64,000 nt of DNA from Lentzea nigeriaca. GTDB lineage: Bacteria > Actinomycetota > Actinomycetes > Mycobacteriales > Pseudonocardiaceae. The notes below the pieces were generated by a model. That model was not told the origin of the DNA and searched no databases. It worked only from the letters and a program-made list of their open reading frames with translations. The stretch is taken from positions 62,001 to 126,000 of the forward strand of contig NZ_JAFBCX010000011.1 of NCBI RefSeq assembly GCF_016907955.1, read 5' to 3'. Made by a program: the position numbers and the translations under genes. Shown one piece after another: positions 19,847 to 29,473 of the stretch. Each line of letters starts with the position of its first letter. Position 1 is the first letter of the stretch.

Positions 19847-20719
19847 TCATGAGCGAACTGGCGCTCTCGTTTGGGCAAGCCTTGCGTTGGTGGCGCCGCT
19901 CACGGCACGCCTCAGGTGTGAGTCTCCACCCGTATGGTCCTTGCGCGCGGCAGGTTCGGCAGTTGAGACGCCTGCGCCGTGTCCGCGATCACGCCACGCA
20001 CACCTCATGACCTGCCCGTGGGGTTGAGACGTCTCGTGTGCCGGGTCGGTTGTCGTCGCCCAGATCGTTGTTCGGAGGGCGGGGGTGTGCGGGGCGGGTG
20101 GGACGTGCGGGGCCGGTGGGGACGGCGTGACCGGTGCGGCGAATGAGGTTCGCGCCGCCGCCCCTCCGCTGCTGGGCGGCTCACCGGCAAGTCCTCCGCG
20201 TGGGCGGCGTTCGGCTCGGGCAACTCGCTGGGGTGCAGTACCTTGCCGATGTCGTGGGTGGCGGCGCTCCGCCACCGCGGACGGGCTCACCGGCACGACC
20301 TCCGCCGCGGCAGAGCCTGGTTCCGGCAAACCGCTGGGGTGCGGCGCCTTTCGGCGTCGCGGGTGACGGCGTAACCGCGGCGAATGAGGTTCACGCCGCC
20401 CCGCCACCCCGGAGAAGCTCACCAGCACGTCCCCGGCCTGGGCAGAGCCCGGTTCCCGCAACCCGTTGGGGTACGGCACCTTTCCGGCGCCGCGGATGGC
20501 GGCACCACCCGGCACGTCCGCCACCTGAACAGACTTTGGCCCCGACAACCCGCTGAGGTGCAGCACCTTTCCTGCGTCGCGGCAGGCCGCGCCACCCAGC
20601 GCGGCGGCCGTCACCCGGTCCCTCGGCTGGCCGGCCACGTCGTGCACCGCGCGGAGCGACGCGGCTTCCGCGACTGCGGGGCCCTCGGTCAGGGCGCGGG
20701 TGGCCGGGAGTGGGCTCAT
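19847..20719 (-). CDS. Doubtful repeat-containing reading frame between uvrC and rapZ
   Basis: A 290-codon frame whose ATG overlaps the uvrC stop by 4 bp. The first ~55 codons show coding-like third-position GC and read [14 protein letters not shown]. After that the product is built from a degenerate unit ([41 protein letters not shown]). In the fourth unit the recognisable reading ([17 protein letters not shown]) lies in another frame, so the array has taken frameshifts. It may be a decaying gene or a non-coding repeat that happens to be open. No function can be proposed. Confidence 0.3.
   Translation of the reverse strand: MSPLPATRALTEGPAVAEAASLRAVHDVAGQPRDRVTAAALGGAACRDAGKVLHLSGLSGPKSVQVADVPGGAAIRGAGKVPYPNGLREPGSAQAGDVLVSFSGVAGRREPHSPRLRRHPRRRKAPHPSGLPEPGSAAAEVVPVSPSAVAERRHPRHRQGTAPQRVARAERRPRGGLAGEPPSSGGAAARTSFAAPVTPSPPAPHVPPAPHTPALRTTIWATTTDPAHETSQPHGQVMRCAWRDRGHGAGVSTAEPAARKDHTGGDSHLRRAVSGATNARLAQTRAPVRS
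20110..20600. repeat. Degenerate tandem repeat, four units of roughly 90–130 bp
   Basis: An anchor like CGCTGGGGTGCAGTACCTT recurs near 20226, 20332, 20464 and 20551, each followed by a GC-rich spacer. GGCGAATGAGGTTCGCGCC-like blocks near 20140 and 20378 separate some units, giving spacings of about 106, 132 and 87 bp. The array lies wholly inside the uvrC–rapZ gap. Confidence 0.7.
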
Positions 20720-22626
20720 CGGGGCTTGCCCTCGGACGCCGGGGTGGCGAGGGTGGCCACCACGGCTTCGGCGGTGCGGCGGCCCACGCCGGGGACGTCG
20801 CTGATTTCGTCCACTGTGGCCTCACGGAGTTTGCGGACAGAGCCGAAGTGTTTGAGCAGGGCGGCTTTGCGGGTTTCGCCGAGGCCGGGGACGCCGTCCA
20901 GCTCGGAGGCGATCATGCGCTTCGAGCGTTTCTGGCGGTGGTAGGCGATGGCGAAGCGGTGGGCCTCGTCGCGGACTCGCTGGAGGAGGTACAGGGCGTC
21001 GCTGGTGCGCGGGAGGATCACCGGGTCGGGCTCGCCGGGGACCCAGACCTCCTCCAGGCGCTTGGCCAGGCCCACCACGGCCACGTCGTTGATGCCGAGT
21101 TCGGCGAGGACGTCGGCCGCCGCCACGGCTTGGGGGCCCGCGCCGTCGACCACCAGGAGGTTGGGCGGGTAGGCGAACTTGCGGGGTTTGCCGGTGTCCG
21201 GGTCGATGCCCGGGTTGGGGCCGCCGGACGCCGTTTCGCGGAGCATCGCCTGGAAGCGGCGGCGGACCACCTCGGCGATGGAGGCGACGTCGCCCTCGGT
21301 GGCGGCCTCGCGGATGGCGAAGCGGCGGTACTCGGACTTGCGGGCCAGACCGTCCTCGAACACCACCAGCGATGCCACGACGTCGGTGCCCTGGACGTGG
21401 CTGATGTCGATGCACTCGATGCGGAGTGGGGCCGTGTCGAGCATCAACGCGTCCTGCAGCTCCTGCAGCGCTGCCGAGCGGGCCGTCAGATCGCCGGCGC
21501 GGCGGAGTTTGTGCTGGGCGAAGGCTTCCGCGGCGTTGCGGGCCACGGTTTCCATCAGCGCGCGCTTGTCGCCCCGTTGCGGGACGCGGAGAACGACTCG
21601 GGAGCCGCGTTGTTCGGACAGCAGGTCCTCCAGCGCCGAGGCGTCGTCCGGCAGCACCGGGACGAGGACCTCGCGCGGCGTGCTTTCCGTGTTGTCGCCG
21701 TAGAACTGCATGATGAACTGGTCGACCAGGGCGGCGTCGTCGACCGCCTCCACCTTGTCGAGCACCCAGCCCCGCTGGCCGCGGACCCGGCCGCCGCGGA
21801 CGTGGAAGACCTGGACGGAGACCTCGAGCTCGTCCTGCGCGAACGCCATCACGTCCGCGTCCGTGCCGTCGCCGAGAACGACCGCCTGCTTTTCCATGGC
21901 ACGGCGCAACGCGCCCAGGTCGTCGCGCAGCCGTGCCGCGCGCTCGAACTCCAGCTCCTCGGCGGCCGCCGTCATCTCGCGTTCCAGGCGCCGGATCATG
22001 TGGTCCGTCTTGCCGGCCAGGAAGTCGCAGAAGTCCTCGACGATCGCGCGGTGCTCGTCGGCGGAAACCCTGCCCACACAAGGCGCCGAGCACTTGTCGA
22101 TGTACCCGAGCAGGCAGGGGCGCCCGATCTGGTTGTGCCGCTTGAAAACCCCGGCGGAGCAGGTGCGCGCCGGGAAGACGCGCAGCAGCAGGTCCAACGT
22201 CTCGCGGATCGCCCACGCGTGGGCGAACGGGCCGAAGTAGCGCACGCCCTTCTTGCGGGGCCCGCGGTACACGTGCAGCCGCGGGTAGTCCTCGAACAGC
22301 GTCACGGCGAGAACCGGATACGACTTGTCGTCGCGGTAGCGGACGTTGAACCGCGGGTCGAACTCCTTGATCCAGTTGTATTCGAGCTGCAGCGCCTCGA
22401 CCTCGGTGGTGACGACCGTCCACTCGACGGAGGCCGCCGTCGTCACCATCTGGCGGGTGCGCGGGTGCAGGCCGGCGAGATCCGCGAAGTACGAGTTCAG
22501 CCTGCTGCGCAAGCTCTTCGCCTTGCCGACGTACACGACCCGGCCACCGGCGTCGCGGAACTTGTAGACGCCGGGAGCCTCGGGAATCGTGCCCACCGCG
22601 GGGCGGTACGTCGAAGGATCTGCCAC
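20716..22626 (-). CDS. uvrC: Excinuclease ABC subunit UvrC
   Basis: 636 aa, full length. GIY-YIG nuclease at the N-terminus ([22 protein letters not shown]), Cys-rich [12 protein letters not shown] segment ([20 protein letters not shown]), RNase H-like nuclease domain ([17 protein letters not shown]), and C-terminal helix-hairpin-helix ([32 protein letters not shown]). It makes the dual incisions in nucleotide excision repair. Head of the uvrC–rapZ–yvcK–whiA cluster. Confidence 0.98.
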   Translation of the reverse strand: MADPSTYRPAVGTIPEAPGVYKFRDAGGRVVYVGKAKSLRSRLNSYFADLAGLHPRTRQMVTTAASVEWTVVTTEVEALQLEYNWIKEFDPRFNVRYRDDKSYPVLAVTLFEDYPRLHVYRGPRKKGVRYFGPFAHAWAIRETLDLLLRVFPARTCSAGVFKRHNQIGRPCLLGYIDKCSAPCVGRVSADEHRAIVEDFCDFLAGKTDHMIRRLEREMTAAAEELEFERAARLRDDLGALRRAMEKQAVVLGDGTDADVMAFAQDELEVSVQVFHVRGGRVRGQRGWVLDKVEAVDDAALVDQFIMQFYGDNTESTPREVLVPVLPDDASALEDLLSEQRGSRVVLRVPQRGDKRALMETVARNAAEAFAQHKLRRAGDLTARSAALQELQDALMLDTAPLRIECIDISHVQGTDVVASLVVFEDGLARKSEYRRFAIREAATEGDVASIAEVVRRRFQAMLRETASGGPNPGIDPDTGKPRKFAYPPNLLVVDGAGPQAVAAADVLAELGINDVAVVGLAKRLEEVWVPGEPDPVILPRTSDALYLLQRVRDEAHRFAIAYHRQKRSKRMIASELDGVPGLGETRKAALLKHFGSVRKLREATVDEISDVPGVGRRTAEAVVATLATPASEGKPR

Positions 22627-22668
22627 GTGTTCAAGACTAACGACGTGGTCTGACAGAAACCGAAACGG

Positions 22669-23133
22669 TCAGGTCAGCACGACCTGGTCGCCGTCGACGC
22701 GCACGCCGACGGCGCGCAGTCCCGACGTCGCGGGGCCCTTCTTCACCTTGCCGTCGGAAGCACCGAACTGGCTGCCGTGCGAAGGACACGTGATCGTGCC
22801 GCCGGAAGGCTCCCCGACCGTCGAACCCTGATGCGGGCACGTCGCGTCGTACGCCTTCACCTCGGTGGCGGACAGGCGTGCCACGACGATCTTCGTGCCG
22901 CCGGGGCCGTCCACGACAGCGCCGCCGCCCTCGGGGACATCAGCGAGCGCCACGAGCTTGGCGGGAGAAGATCCGGCAGAACCAGTCGGAGTGGAACCAC
23001 CCTTCGTGGGCGTGGATCCAGTGCTGGGAGAACCCGACGAGCTGCACGCGGTCACGAGACCGCTCGGCACGGCGAGTGCGACGACGATGCCGCACAGCGC
23101 CGCCCGCCTGCTGACCGGGCTTTCGGTGTTCAC
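22669..23133 (-). CDS. Rieske [2Fe-2S] lipoprotein, Tat-type signal
   Basis: 154 aa from GTG 23133 behind GGAGGA. The N-terminus SRRAALCGIVVALAVPSGLV ends in lipobox VTAC, suggesting Tat export and lipid anchoring. A Ser/Gly/Pro linker precedes a small Rieske domain with cluster ligands CPHQG and CPSHG and the usual GP(A/G)xxGL near the end. Such proteins are short soluble-facing electron carriers; the partner is unknown. Paralogue of the next gene upstream. Confidence 0.88.
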   Translation of the reverse strand: MNTESPVSRRAALCGIVVALAVPSGLVTACSSSGSPSTGSTPTKGGSTPTGSAGSSPAKLVALADVPEGGGAVVDGPGGTKIVVARLSATEVKAYDATCPHQGSTVGEPSGGTITCPSHGSQFGASDGKVKKGPATSGLRAVGVRVDGDQVVLT

Positions 23134-23239
23134 GACCGTTCCTCCGTGGTGGTGGGTGTCCGGGGTCACACCACAGCATTACGCGAACCGGTCAGCGAGA
23201 GTTCAGCGCGAAGCCCAATGCACAGCAACCTCACAGGTA

Positions 23240-23641
23240 TCAGGCGAGCACGAGATCTTCACCTGAAAGCGCGATAGCGACCGAAGTCAGTCCCGAAGCC
23301 GCAGGTCCCTTGCGGACCTCGCCGGAAGAAGGGTCGAAAGCGCTCCCGTGCAACGGGCAGGTGATGACACCACCGGCGGGAGGGTTGACCAACGAGCCCA
23401 CGTGCGGGCAGGCGGGGTTGAAAGCGCGGAACTCACCCGAAGAAGGCTGCACGACCAGCAGCTGAGCGTTACCGGGCATGTCCACCAGCACACCGCTGCC
23501 GACGGGAACGGAAGCGGCGGGAGTCACGCGATCGCCCGGCCGGGCGGTCCCCACGCCACCCGTCTTGCGAGGAGCGGGCTCGCCACAGGCGCTCAGGGCG
23601 GCAGCGAGCCCACACAACATCAACACAGAACGACGGTCCAC
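23240..23641 (-). CDS. Rieske [2Fe-2S] lipoprotein, second copy
   Basis: 133 aa from GTG 23641. MDRRSVLMLCGLAAALSAC carries twin Arg and a lipobox (LSAC). Cluster ligands CPHVG and CPLHG are intact, followed by GEVRKGPAASGL matching the neighbour. It starts 9 bp after the PrimPol-like gene and precedes the other Rieske gene by about 106 bp, so the three probably form one transcription unit. Confidence 0.88.
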   Translation of the reverse strand: MDRRSVLMLCGLAAALSACGEPAPRKTGGVGTARPGDRVTPAASVPVGSGVLVDMPGNAQLLVVQPSSGEFRAFNPACPHVGSLVNPPAGGVITCPLHGSAFDPSSGEVRKGPAASGLTSVAIALSGEDLVLA

Positions 23642-23650
23642 GAGCGCCGA

Positions 23651-24145
23651 TTATCGGCGCTGGTCCTCCGCGGCAGCCGTCCGGGCCAGCGCGAGCACGG
23701 CGGTGAACGGCGGGAACCAGTGCCGCGAGTGCGACGGCGGGTTGGCCCAGCGGAGGGATCCGTACCTGGTCATCGTGGGTGGCAGCGCGATCCGGTGCGG
23801 GGATCGCACGAATTGGACCTCCGGCGGTGCCTTCAGGTGCGTGGGGAGCAACGCCACCAGCTCGGCCAGGAAGATCCAGTGTTCGCGGGGTCCGGGGATG
23901 ACGGTGACGGGGCCGGCGAGCATGCGCGACTTCAGGTCGGCGAGCACGCGCGACCCGATGCGCGCGGGCATCGCCAGCGCGGTGGTGGCGGGCCCGAGGG
24001 GTAGGAACACACCCTGCTCGGTGACGGTCACCTGCCAGCCGAGCAACCGGTAGCCGGCTACGGCCTCCCCGATCGCCCGTTCGTGTCCCCTGTTCTGTGG
24101 GATCCGGGCACTCCCCGTGCCGGTCTCCGCTGTCGTCATGCTCAT
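23651..24145 (-). CDS. Actinobacterial hypothetical protein, PrimPol-like fold suspected
   Basis: 164 aa from ATG 24145, with GGGGAGGA upstream. The sequence GYRLLGWQVTVTEQGVFLPL, then AMPARIGSRVLADL, GPVTVIPGPREHWIFL and RIALPPTMTRYG, resembles small actinobacterial proteins often labelled bifunctional DNA primase/polymerase N-terminal-like, though catalytic Asp/His residues are not evident. This resemblance is from memory of the pattern and is weak. Divergent from the XRE regulator across a 250-bp region with repeats. Confidence 0.55.
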   Translation of the reverse strand: MSMTTAETGTGSARIPQNRGHERAIGEAVAGYRLLGWQVTVTEQGVFLPLGPATTALAMPARIGSRVLADLKSRMLAGPVTVIPGPREHWIFLAELVALLPTHLKAPPEVQFVRSPHRIALPPTMTRYGSLRWANPPSHSRHWFPPFTAVLALARTAAAEDQRR

Positions 24146-24258
24146 CGGCGGTCGTCCTCCCCTTTGGTGGGTCAGGCACTGGCAACGCCACGGGGATCGG
24201 CCCGCGACCTGCGATGTGCAGAGTGCGTCGCACTTCGCGCCAACACCACTCGGCCGGT

Positions 24259-24294
24259 GCATGAGCCTCATGCAGCGAACGCATGAAGCTCATC
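24259..24294. promoter_or_regulatory. Candidate operator for the XRE regulator
   Basis: GCATGAG-C-CTCATGC (24259–24273) is a perfect 7-bp inverted repeat; a second related site, GCATGAAGCTCATC, starts at 24281, 22 bp later. A further GCATGAGATGG lies near 24344. All are in the divergent gap between the PrimPol-like gene and the XRE gene. The rest of the 250-bp gap shows no gene. Confidence 0.5.
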
Positions 24295-24397
24295 CGCCGC
24301 ACGGAGGTATCCGTACTGCGACACGCGAATCCATTACGTCTTATGCATGAGATGGATGGACTGACGATCACGTCTCCGTACACTTGGAAAACGCTCA

Positions 24398-25960
24398 GTG
24401 ACGGGGGCGATGCCGATGGATACCGCGAGACCCAAATCCAGGCGCGCTTGCCCGTGTGGGGCGTTCATCGCCGCTGACAACACCGATCGGCTTTGTCACC
24501 GCTGCCGTCGCAACGCTCGTTCCAGCGTGCACGGCCCGCCAGAGGTCCCCAACGACTTCTGGGACCACCCCGCCATCGTGGCCGCCTGCTCCGACCGCGA
24601 CATGGGTGCGCTGATCTCCGCGTACCGGCATCACCCCCAGCACCTGAGCCGCGTCACGCAGGACCGCATGGCGGCGTGGCTCGGCATCAGCCAGGCGCAG
24701 CTGTCGCGTTACGAGTCGGGCGAGAACCAGATCGACCGGCTCGACCGGCTGCGCCACTTCGCGCTCGTGCTCGGGGTGCCCGGCGAACGACTGTGGTTCG
24801 ACCGCGCCGTCATCCCAGCTCAGGTGGGCTCCCCCGAAACCGGCCCGCCAGATGTGCTCGGCGCTCCGTGGGAGGCGACGAGCATTGCCCGTTCGGTCGA
24901 GGAGACGGCGAGGAGCGACTTGGCGATCAGCAGACGAGCGGCGCTCACGGGAGCGGCCGCGGTGACGGTGGGGTCCGCGCTTGTCGAGCCGCTGCAGCGG
25001 TGGTTGCACCCCCTGCAGAACCTGTCGAAGTGGTCGTCGCACTCGGCGATCAGCGAGGAGGAGCTCGTAGCCCTGCAGCGCGTCGCGGACGGGCTGCGCG
25101 GCTGGGGCGGCCGCGGTGGGTACGGACTGGCGCGCAAGGCCGTGCTGGGTCAGCTCGACGAGCTGGCCGAACGGCTGCAGCGCGCGCCTGCGGGTCCGAC
25201 GACGGAACGGGCGTTCTTCATCGGCGCCGAGCTGTCCAAGGTGGCGGCGAGCATGTCGTTCGACCAGGGCCTGCACAACGCGGCCCAGCGCTACTACGTG
25301 CTGGCCGTCCGGATGGCGAAGGCGGGCCACAACGACGGTTTCGCGGCCCTGTGCCTCGCGGCCATGGCGCGGCAGATGTTCGATCTCGGCAGGCCGGAGG
25401 ACGGGCTCGAACTGGTCCAGCTCGGCCAGTACGGCACGCGCCGCACGGGCACGCCGACGTTGAAGGCGTTGCTCCTCACTCGTGAGGCGTGGGCGTACGC
25501 GCAGATGGGCAAGGTCCGCGAGTTCCATCAGGCCGTCGGCATGGCCCAGGACAGCTTTTCGCAGCGAGCAGAGGACAACGAGCCGCGTTACCTGCACAGC
25601 TTCGACGAGGCCGAGCTGGAGGGCGTGATCGGGGCGCGGTGCCGCGACCTCGCCATGCACGATCCGGCCCAGGCCGTGTTCGCCGAGCAGCACATCCGGC
25701 GGGCACTGGAGCTGCGGGACCCGTCGAAGGTGCGCAACCGCGCGTTCGACGTGATCGGACTGGCGCGCACCAAGATGGTCGCGGGAGACCCGGAGGCAGC
25801 GTGCGGGTTGATCAACGATGTCCTGCCGACCGCGGCGAGGCTCTCCTCGGGGCGCGTGCTCCGCAAGCTGGAGGACTTCGCCAAGGAAGCGGCACGACAC
25901 CGCCACATCCGCGCCGTGCAGGAGACACGGGACGCCATCAGAGCGATCCGGACGGCTTGA
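24398..25960 (+). CDS. XRE-family regulator with zinc ribbon and TPR-like domain
   Basis: About 520 aa from GTG 24398 (ATG 24410 or 24416 possible). Cys motifs CPCGAF and CHRC form an N-terminal ribbon; HTH around 84–130 (DRMAAWLGISQAQLSRYESG). A hydrophobic stretch at 179–196 (SRRAALTGAAAVTVGSALV) mimics a Tat/TM segment, a feature seen in many actinomycete XRE-TPR proteins. The rest is helical TPR-like repeats. The stop overlaps the SLOG gene start (TGATG), so regulator and SLOG protein are made together. Confidence 0.82.
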   Translation: MTGAMPMDTARPKSRRACPCGAFIAADNTDRLCHRCRRNARSSVHGPPEVPNDFWDHPAIVAACSDRDMGALISAYRHHPQHLSRVTQDRMAAWLGISQAQLSRYESGENQIDRLDRLRHFALVLGVPGERLWFDRAVIPAQVGSPETGPPDVLGAPWEATSIARSVEETARSDLAISRRAALTGAAAVTVGSALVEPLQRWLHPLQNLSKWSSHSAISEEELVALQRVADGLRGWGGRGGYGLARKAVLGQLDELAERLQRAPAGPTTERAFFIGAELSKVAASMSFDQGLHNAAQRYYVLAVRMAKAGHNDGFAALCLAAMARQMFDLGRPEDGLELVQLGQYGTRRTGTPTLKALLLTREAWAYAQMGKVREFHQAVGMAQDSFSQRAEDNEPRYLHSFDEAELEGVIGARCRDLAMHDPAQAVFAEQHIRRALELRDPSKVRNRAFDVIGLARTKMVAGDPEAACGLINDVLPTAARLSSGRVLRKLEDFAKEAARHRHIRAVQETRDAIRAIRTA

Positions 25961-26436
25961 TGCGGGTCGGTATCACCGGACACACCAACCTGGTGCCCGA
26001 GTGCGTCCCGGCCGTCCGGGCCGCGATCACCGAGGTGCTGGAACGGCTCGGGCAACCCCTGGTCGGCGTGACGTGCCTCGCGCCGGGCGCCGACCAGGTG
26101 TTCGCACGGGCGGTGCTGGGCCTCGGCGGCCAGGTCGAGGTCGTGCTGCCGGCGCTCGACTACCGGGACAAGCTCAAGCCGCATCAGGTCGCCGAGTACG
26201 ACGAGCTGCGTGCGGCCGCCACGGTCGTCAGCGTCCTTCCGCACATGTCGTCCGGCCGGCTCGCCTACGTGGCCGCCAACGAACGCATGCTCGCGTCGGT
26301 CGAGCTGCTGGTGGCGGTGTGGGACGGGGTGCCGGCGCAGGGCAAGGGCGGGACGGCGGACGTGGTGGAGCAGGCGCGGGCGTCCGGCGTGCCGATCGAG
26401 GTCGTGTGGCCTCCGGAAGCACGCCGCAAGTCATAG
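25960..26436 (+). CDS. SLOG/Rossmann-type nucleotide-binding protein
   Basis: 158 aa. N-terminal RVGITGHTNL, CLAPGADQVFARAVL, VVLPALDYRDKL and a C-terminal LLVAVWDGVPAQGKGGTADVV follow the SLOG (SMF/DprA-LOG) pattern, a fold that binds or cleaves nucleotides such as ADP-ribose or NAD derivatives. Coupled one base out from the XRE-TPR gene; the pair probably forms a sensor/regulator module. Overlaps the convergent SARP gene by 6 bp. Confidence 0.7.
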   Translation: MRVGITGHTNLVPECVPAVRAAITEVLERLGQPLVGVTCLAPGADQVFARAVLGLGGQVEVVLPALDYRDKLKPHQVAEYDELRAAATVVSVLPHMSSGRLAYVAANERMLASVELLVAVWDGVPAQGKGGTADVVEQARASGVPIEVVWPPEARRKS

Positions 26437-28077
26437 CCGGCCGAACGAGATCATCGCGGTGGTACCGCCGATGATCTCGCCGCTCGCAGGTTCGAGCGCC
26501 TCACGGGCGGCCGCGGCGAGCACCTCGTCGCCGCGCTGCTCCGCGATGCGTGCCGTGATCCACCACAGCACCTCGTAGTAGTGGTCGGCACGCGGCGTCG
26601 GCACGTCCCGGTCCGCCATCACCAGCGCCTCGGCCCACGGCCGGTACGGCCCCCAGTCGAGCGTCAGATCGGGAGGAAGTCCCAGCGACAGCAACGCCAG
26701 CGGCAGGAACCCGGCCTCCACGCCGGGCATGCATGAGAGGTCCAGCGCGCGATAGCCGGCCTCATCCGGCGCACGCATCAACCGGAACCCCGCGGTGAAG
26801 ACGTGCACCAGCGGCGTCTCGTGGATCTCGGCCAGCTGCTCGACCGCGGCCGCATGACGTGCGGCCGCGGTGAAGTCCCCCAACGCCGACCATGCCTGCA
26901 TTCCCACGAGATGCCCGAGGGTCTCGTACGCGGGCAGGTCGTGCCGGGCAGACACCTCGATCAACTCGGCAGCGATCCGCGCACGTTCGGCGGACCGTCC
27001 AGGCTGCTGGAACGACTGCATGAACCGCGCGTTCAACGCCACCACGAGCACGGCCGGATCACCCAGCTCACGGGCCAGCCGTTCGGCCTCGCACGCCGCC
27101 TCGGCCGCCCACAGGTCCCGCGTCCCCCGATGTTCCAGGGCGATCACGGCGAGCAGCCGCGCCCGCAACGCGACCGGCGCATCCGCGGGCAGCAGCCGCA
27201 GCGTGCGGCGAGCCGCCTCGACCAGCGCCCCAGCCCGCGCGGCGTCGTCCGGCACGGTCCAGTTCGACGGCACGTCGTAGGCGGTCAGAACGCGAGCGGT
27301 GAGCAGGGGGTCGCCCAGCCGCTCGGCCTCGGCGACCGCGGCGAACCGCTGTGCCTGAGCCAGCGCCAAACCGCCCGTCAACGCGGCTTCCCCAGCGACC
27401 ACACTCGCGGACCGCAACCGCGCGTACGAGCCACCCCGAGCAACGGCGTGGCGAAGAATGTCGTCCTCGGCGCGGTCGAGATCGGGCACGGCGTCCAGCC
27501 CGAACCGGTCGACCAGCCTGCCGCGGGCCTCGCGCAGCACGTCCAGCGCCTCGACCTGCCGCCCGTCCTGGTACAGCGCGTGCGCCAGCAGGACCTGGGC
27601 CTTCTCCCGCCACGGATGCGCCGCGGCGAACGATGAGAGCTCACAGACCAACGACGCCCCACGGCCTTGGTCGAGCAGTGCGCGCGCACGCAGTTCCAAC
27701 AGCCGAGCGCGCTCCTGCAACACCCACGGCGACGGGTCGAGATCGGCATAGGGCTCGCCCCAGCTGACGGACGACGGCGACTTCTCGAACCGCCACACGT
27801 CCACGTCCGCAGCCCGAAGGACATAGCCGCGACCAACCGTCTCGATGACGTCCGATCCCAAGGCCGCGCGCAGCTCCGACACGAACGTGCGGACCGCACC
27901 AACAGCACCAGCGGGCGGGTCCTCCCAGAGGTCGTCGATCAGCGCCTCGAGCGACACGACCCGGCCACCGGCCGCCACGAGACGACCGAGCAGCTCACGG
28001 CGGCGTTTGCTGCCGACGGCGACGACACGACCATCAGTGCCGATGACCGTGACCGGTCCGAGCACCCTGATCTGCAC
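26431..28077 (-). CDS. SARP-type regulator with BTAD domain
   Basis: 548 aa from GTG 28077. N-terminal winged-helix OmpR-like domain (VQIRVLGPVTV, KRRRELLGRLVA, VVSLEALIDDLW) followed by the BTAD domain (residues ~95–240: LLELRARALLDQG, PWREKAQVLLAHALYQDGRQVEALDVL). The C-terminal ~300 residues are TPR-like helices with no P-loop, so it is a mid-size SARP rather than AfsR. SARPs activate secondary-metabolite genes; no biosynthetic cluster lies in the window. Divergent from the hydrolase at 28127 with a 49-bp gap. Confidence 0.85.
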   Translation of the reverse strand: MQIRVLGPVTVIGTDGRVVAVGSKRRRELLGRLVAAGGRVVSLEALIDDLWEDPPAGAVGAVRTFVSELRAALGSDVIETVGRGYVLRAADVDVWRFEKSPSSVSWGEPYADLDPSPWVLQERARLLELRARALLDQGRGASLVCELSSFAAAHPWREKAQVLLAHALYQDGRQVEALDVLREARGRLVDRFGLDAVPDLDRAEDDILRHAVARGGSYARLRSASVVAGEAALTGGLALAQAQRFAAVAEAERLGDPLLTARVLTAYDVPSNWTVPDDAARAGALVEAARRTLRLLPADAPVALRARLLAVIALEHRGTRDLWAAEAACEAERLARELGDPAVLVVALNARFMQSFQQPGRSAERARIAAELIEVSARHDLPAYETLGHLVGMQAWSALGDFTAAARHAAAVEQLAEIHETPLVHVFTAGFRLMRAPDEAGYRALDLSCMPGVEAGFLPLALLSLGLPPDLTLDWGPYRPWAEALVMADRDVPTPRADHYYEVLWWITARIAEQRGDEVLAAAAREALEPASGEIIGGTTAMISFGRL

Positions 28078-28126
28078 GAACGTGGATGCTAATCGGCTGC
28101 TGATCAGGCCGCCCGATGCTGACCAC

Positions 28127-28999
28127 ATGAAGCTCCACACGACAATCACCGGCGAGGGTTCGCCGATCATCCTGCTGCACGGCTTCCCCCAGACCCACCT
28201 GATGTGGCGGCACGTCGCCCCGGAACTCGCCAGGAGCCACACCGTCATCTGCCCCGACCTGCGCGGCTACGGCGCCAGCGGCAAGCCGCGGGACGGTTAC
28301 GACAAGCGCACGATGGCCCAGGACGTCATCGACCTGGCCGACGAGCTGAATGTCGGCAGGTTCGCGCTCGTCGGCCACGACCGGGGCGTCCACGTGGCCT
28401 TCCGCGCCGCCCTCGACCACCCGGGCAGGATCAGCCACCTCGCCCTGCTCGACAGCGTCCCGGCCTACGACACCTGGAACGTCCTGCACGGACGCGAAGC
28501 AGCGGTGGCGTTCCACCTGTACCTCATGGCGCAGCAGACCGAACTCCCGCAACAGATGATCACCAACAGCGCCGACGCGTACTTCGGCCACTTCCTCGAC
28601 GCGTGGTCGACGAGCCCCATGCCGGCCGAGGTCCGCAACGAGTACCTCGAAGCCTGCAGGAACGCGATCCCGTCGATCATCGAAGACTTCCGCGCCCTCG
28701 CCACCGTCGACGTCGAGCACGACCGCGCCGACCTCGACGCGGGCAGGAAGCTCACCATGCCCGTGGCGGTCATGCAGCAGGACTGGGGCAGCCAGCTCGG
28801 CTTCGACCCCACCGAGCTCTGGCGCAAGTGGGTCACCGACCTCCGCCACACCACGACCAGTGCGGGTCATTTCATGGCCGAGGAGGCACCGGACGAGGTC
28901 GTTCGGCTCATCAGGGACCTCGTTGCTCCGGATGAGGGAAGTTCGTCGGCAACCGGACCAACTCAGGCGACAGGTCTGGCGGCCCACGGGGCTCGTTGA
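28127..28999 (+). CDS. Alpha/beta hydrolase, haloacetate dehalogenase/epoxide hydrolase-like
   Basis: 290 aa. Oxyanion motif HGFPQTHLMW, PDLRGYGASGKP, nucleophile motif GHDRGVHV (Asp instead of Ser) and catalytic His in AGHFMAEEAPDEV. An Asp nucleophile indicates C–halogen or epoxide hydrolysis via an alkyl-enzyme ester rather than ordinary esterase chemistry. The substrate cannot be read from sequence. ATG 28127 gives a family-like N-terminus. Divergently transcribed from the SARP gene, its likely regulator by position only. Confidence 0.85.
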   Translation: MKLHTTITGEGSPIILLHGFPQTHLMWRHVAPELARSHTVICPDLRGYGASGKPRDGYDKRTMAQDVIDLADELNVGRFALVGHDRGVHVAFRAALDHPGRISHLALLDSVPAYDTWNVLHGREAAVAFHLYLMAQQTELPQQMITNSADAYFGHFLDAWSTSPMPAEVRNEYLEACRNAIPSIIEDFRALATVDVEHDRADLDAGRKLTMPVAVMQQDWGSQLGFDPTELWRKWVTDLRHTTTSAGHFMAEEAPDEVVRLIRDLVAPDEGSSSATGPTQATGLAAHGAR

Positions 29000-29014
29000 T
29001 CACGATTTCGGGGC

Positions 29015-29473
29015 ATGGCAGCCGAACCGTTCGCCCGCCTGGCCGACCGCCAGCACGCGCTGCGAACAGCATTACGGGCACTGCAGGCAGCGGGACCCGG
29101 CAGCCCCGACTTCCCCTCCCTCCTCGCCGACACCGGCAAGGAGGTCGAGGCCGTCCTGCAGGCCCGCCACGACGTCGAGGCGGCCCGCCTGACCATCCCG
29201 AACAGGGCGATCGCGGCGGGTACGGCCATCGCGGCCCTCGTCGTGGTGATCGGCTGGTTCGACGGCTGGTCCCTGCTGTCCGTCCTGCTCGCGGTGGCCG
29301 TCGCGGCCGCGGTGCTCGTGGATCCCACCGGCCACGGGATCTGGGAGCCGCGGGCGAGGACGGCGGCGATCGCGGCGGCCGGACTGGCGGTCCTGCTGAC
29401 GCCGTTGGCGCACGGCTGGGCCGCCCTGGCCGTGGTGGCGGGCGTCGCGTGGTGGGCGTGGAGGATCCGATGA
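29015..29473 (+). CDS. Small membrane protein paired with a coiled-coil protein
   Basis: 152 aa. A soluble N-terminal helical part (FARLADRQHALRTALRALQ) to about residue 62, then four hydrophobic stretches (~67–85, 88–103, 113–128, 132–150). No family recognised. Stop overlaps the next start by 4 bp (ATGA), so the two products are made together. Confidence 0.7.
   Translation: MAAEPFARLADRQHALRTALRALQAAGPGSPDFPSLLADTGKEVEAVLQARHDVEAARLTIPNRAIAAGTAIAALVVVIGWFDGWSLLSVLLAVAVAAAVLVDPTGHGIWEPRARTAAIAAAGLAVLLTPLAHGWAALAVVAGVAWWAWRIR

Noticed and set aside
24950-25000. Twin-Arg hydrophobic stretch read as a Tat signal in the XRE protein
   Set aside because: It lies ~180 residues inside the protein after the HTH, so it cannot act as an N-terminal export signal.
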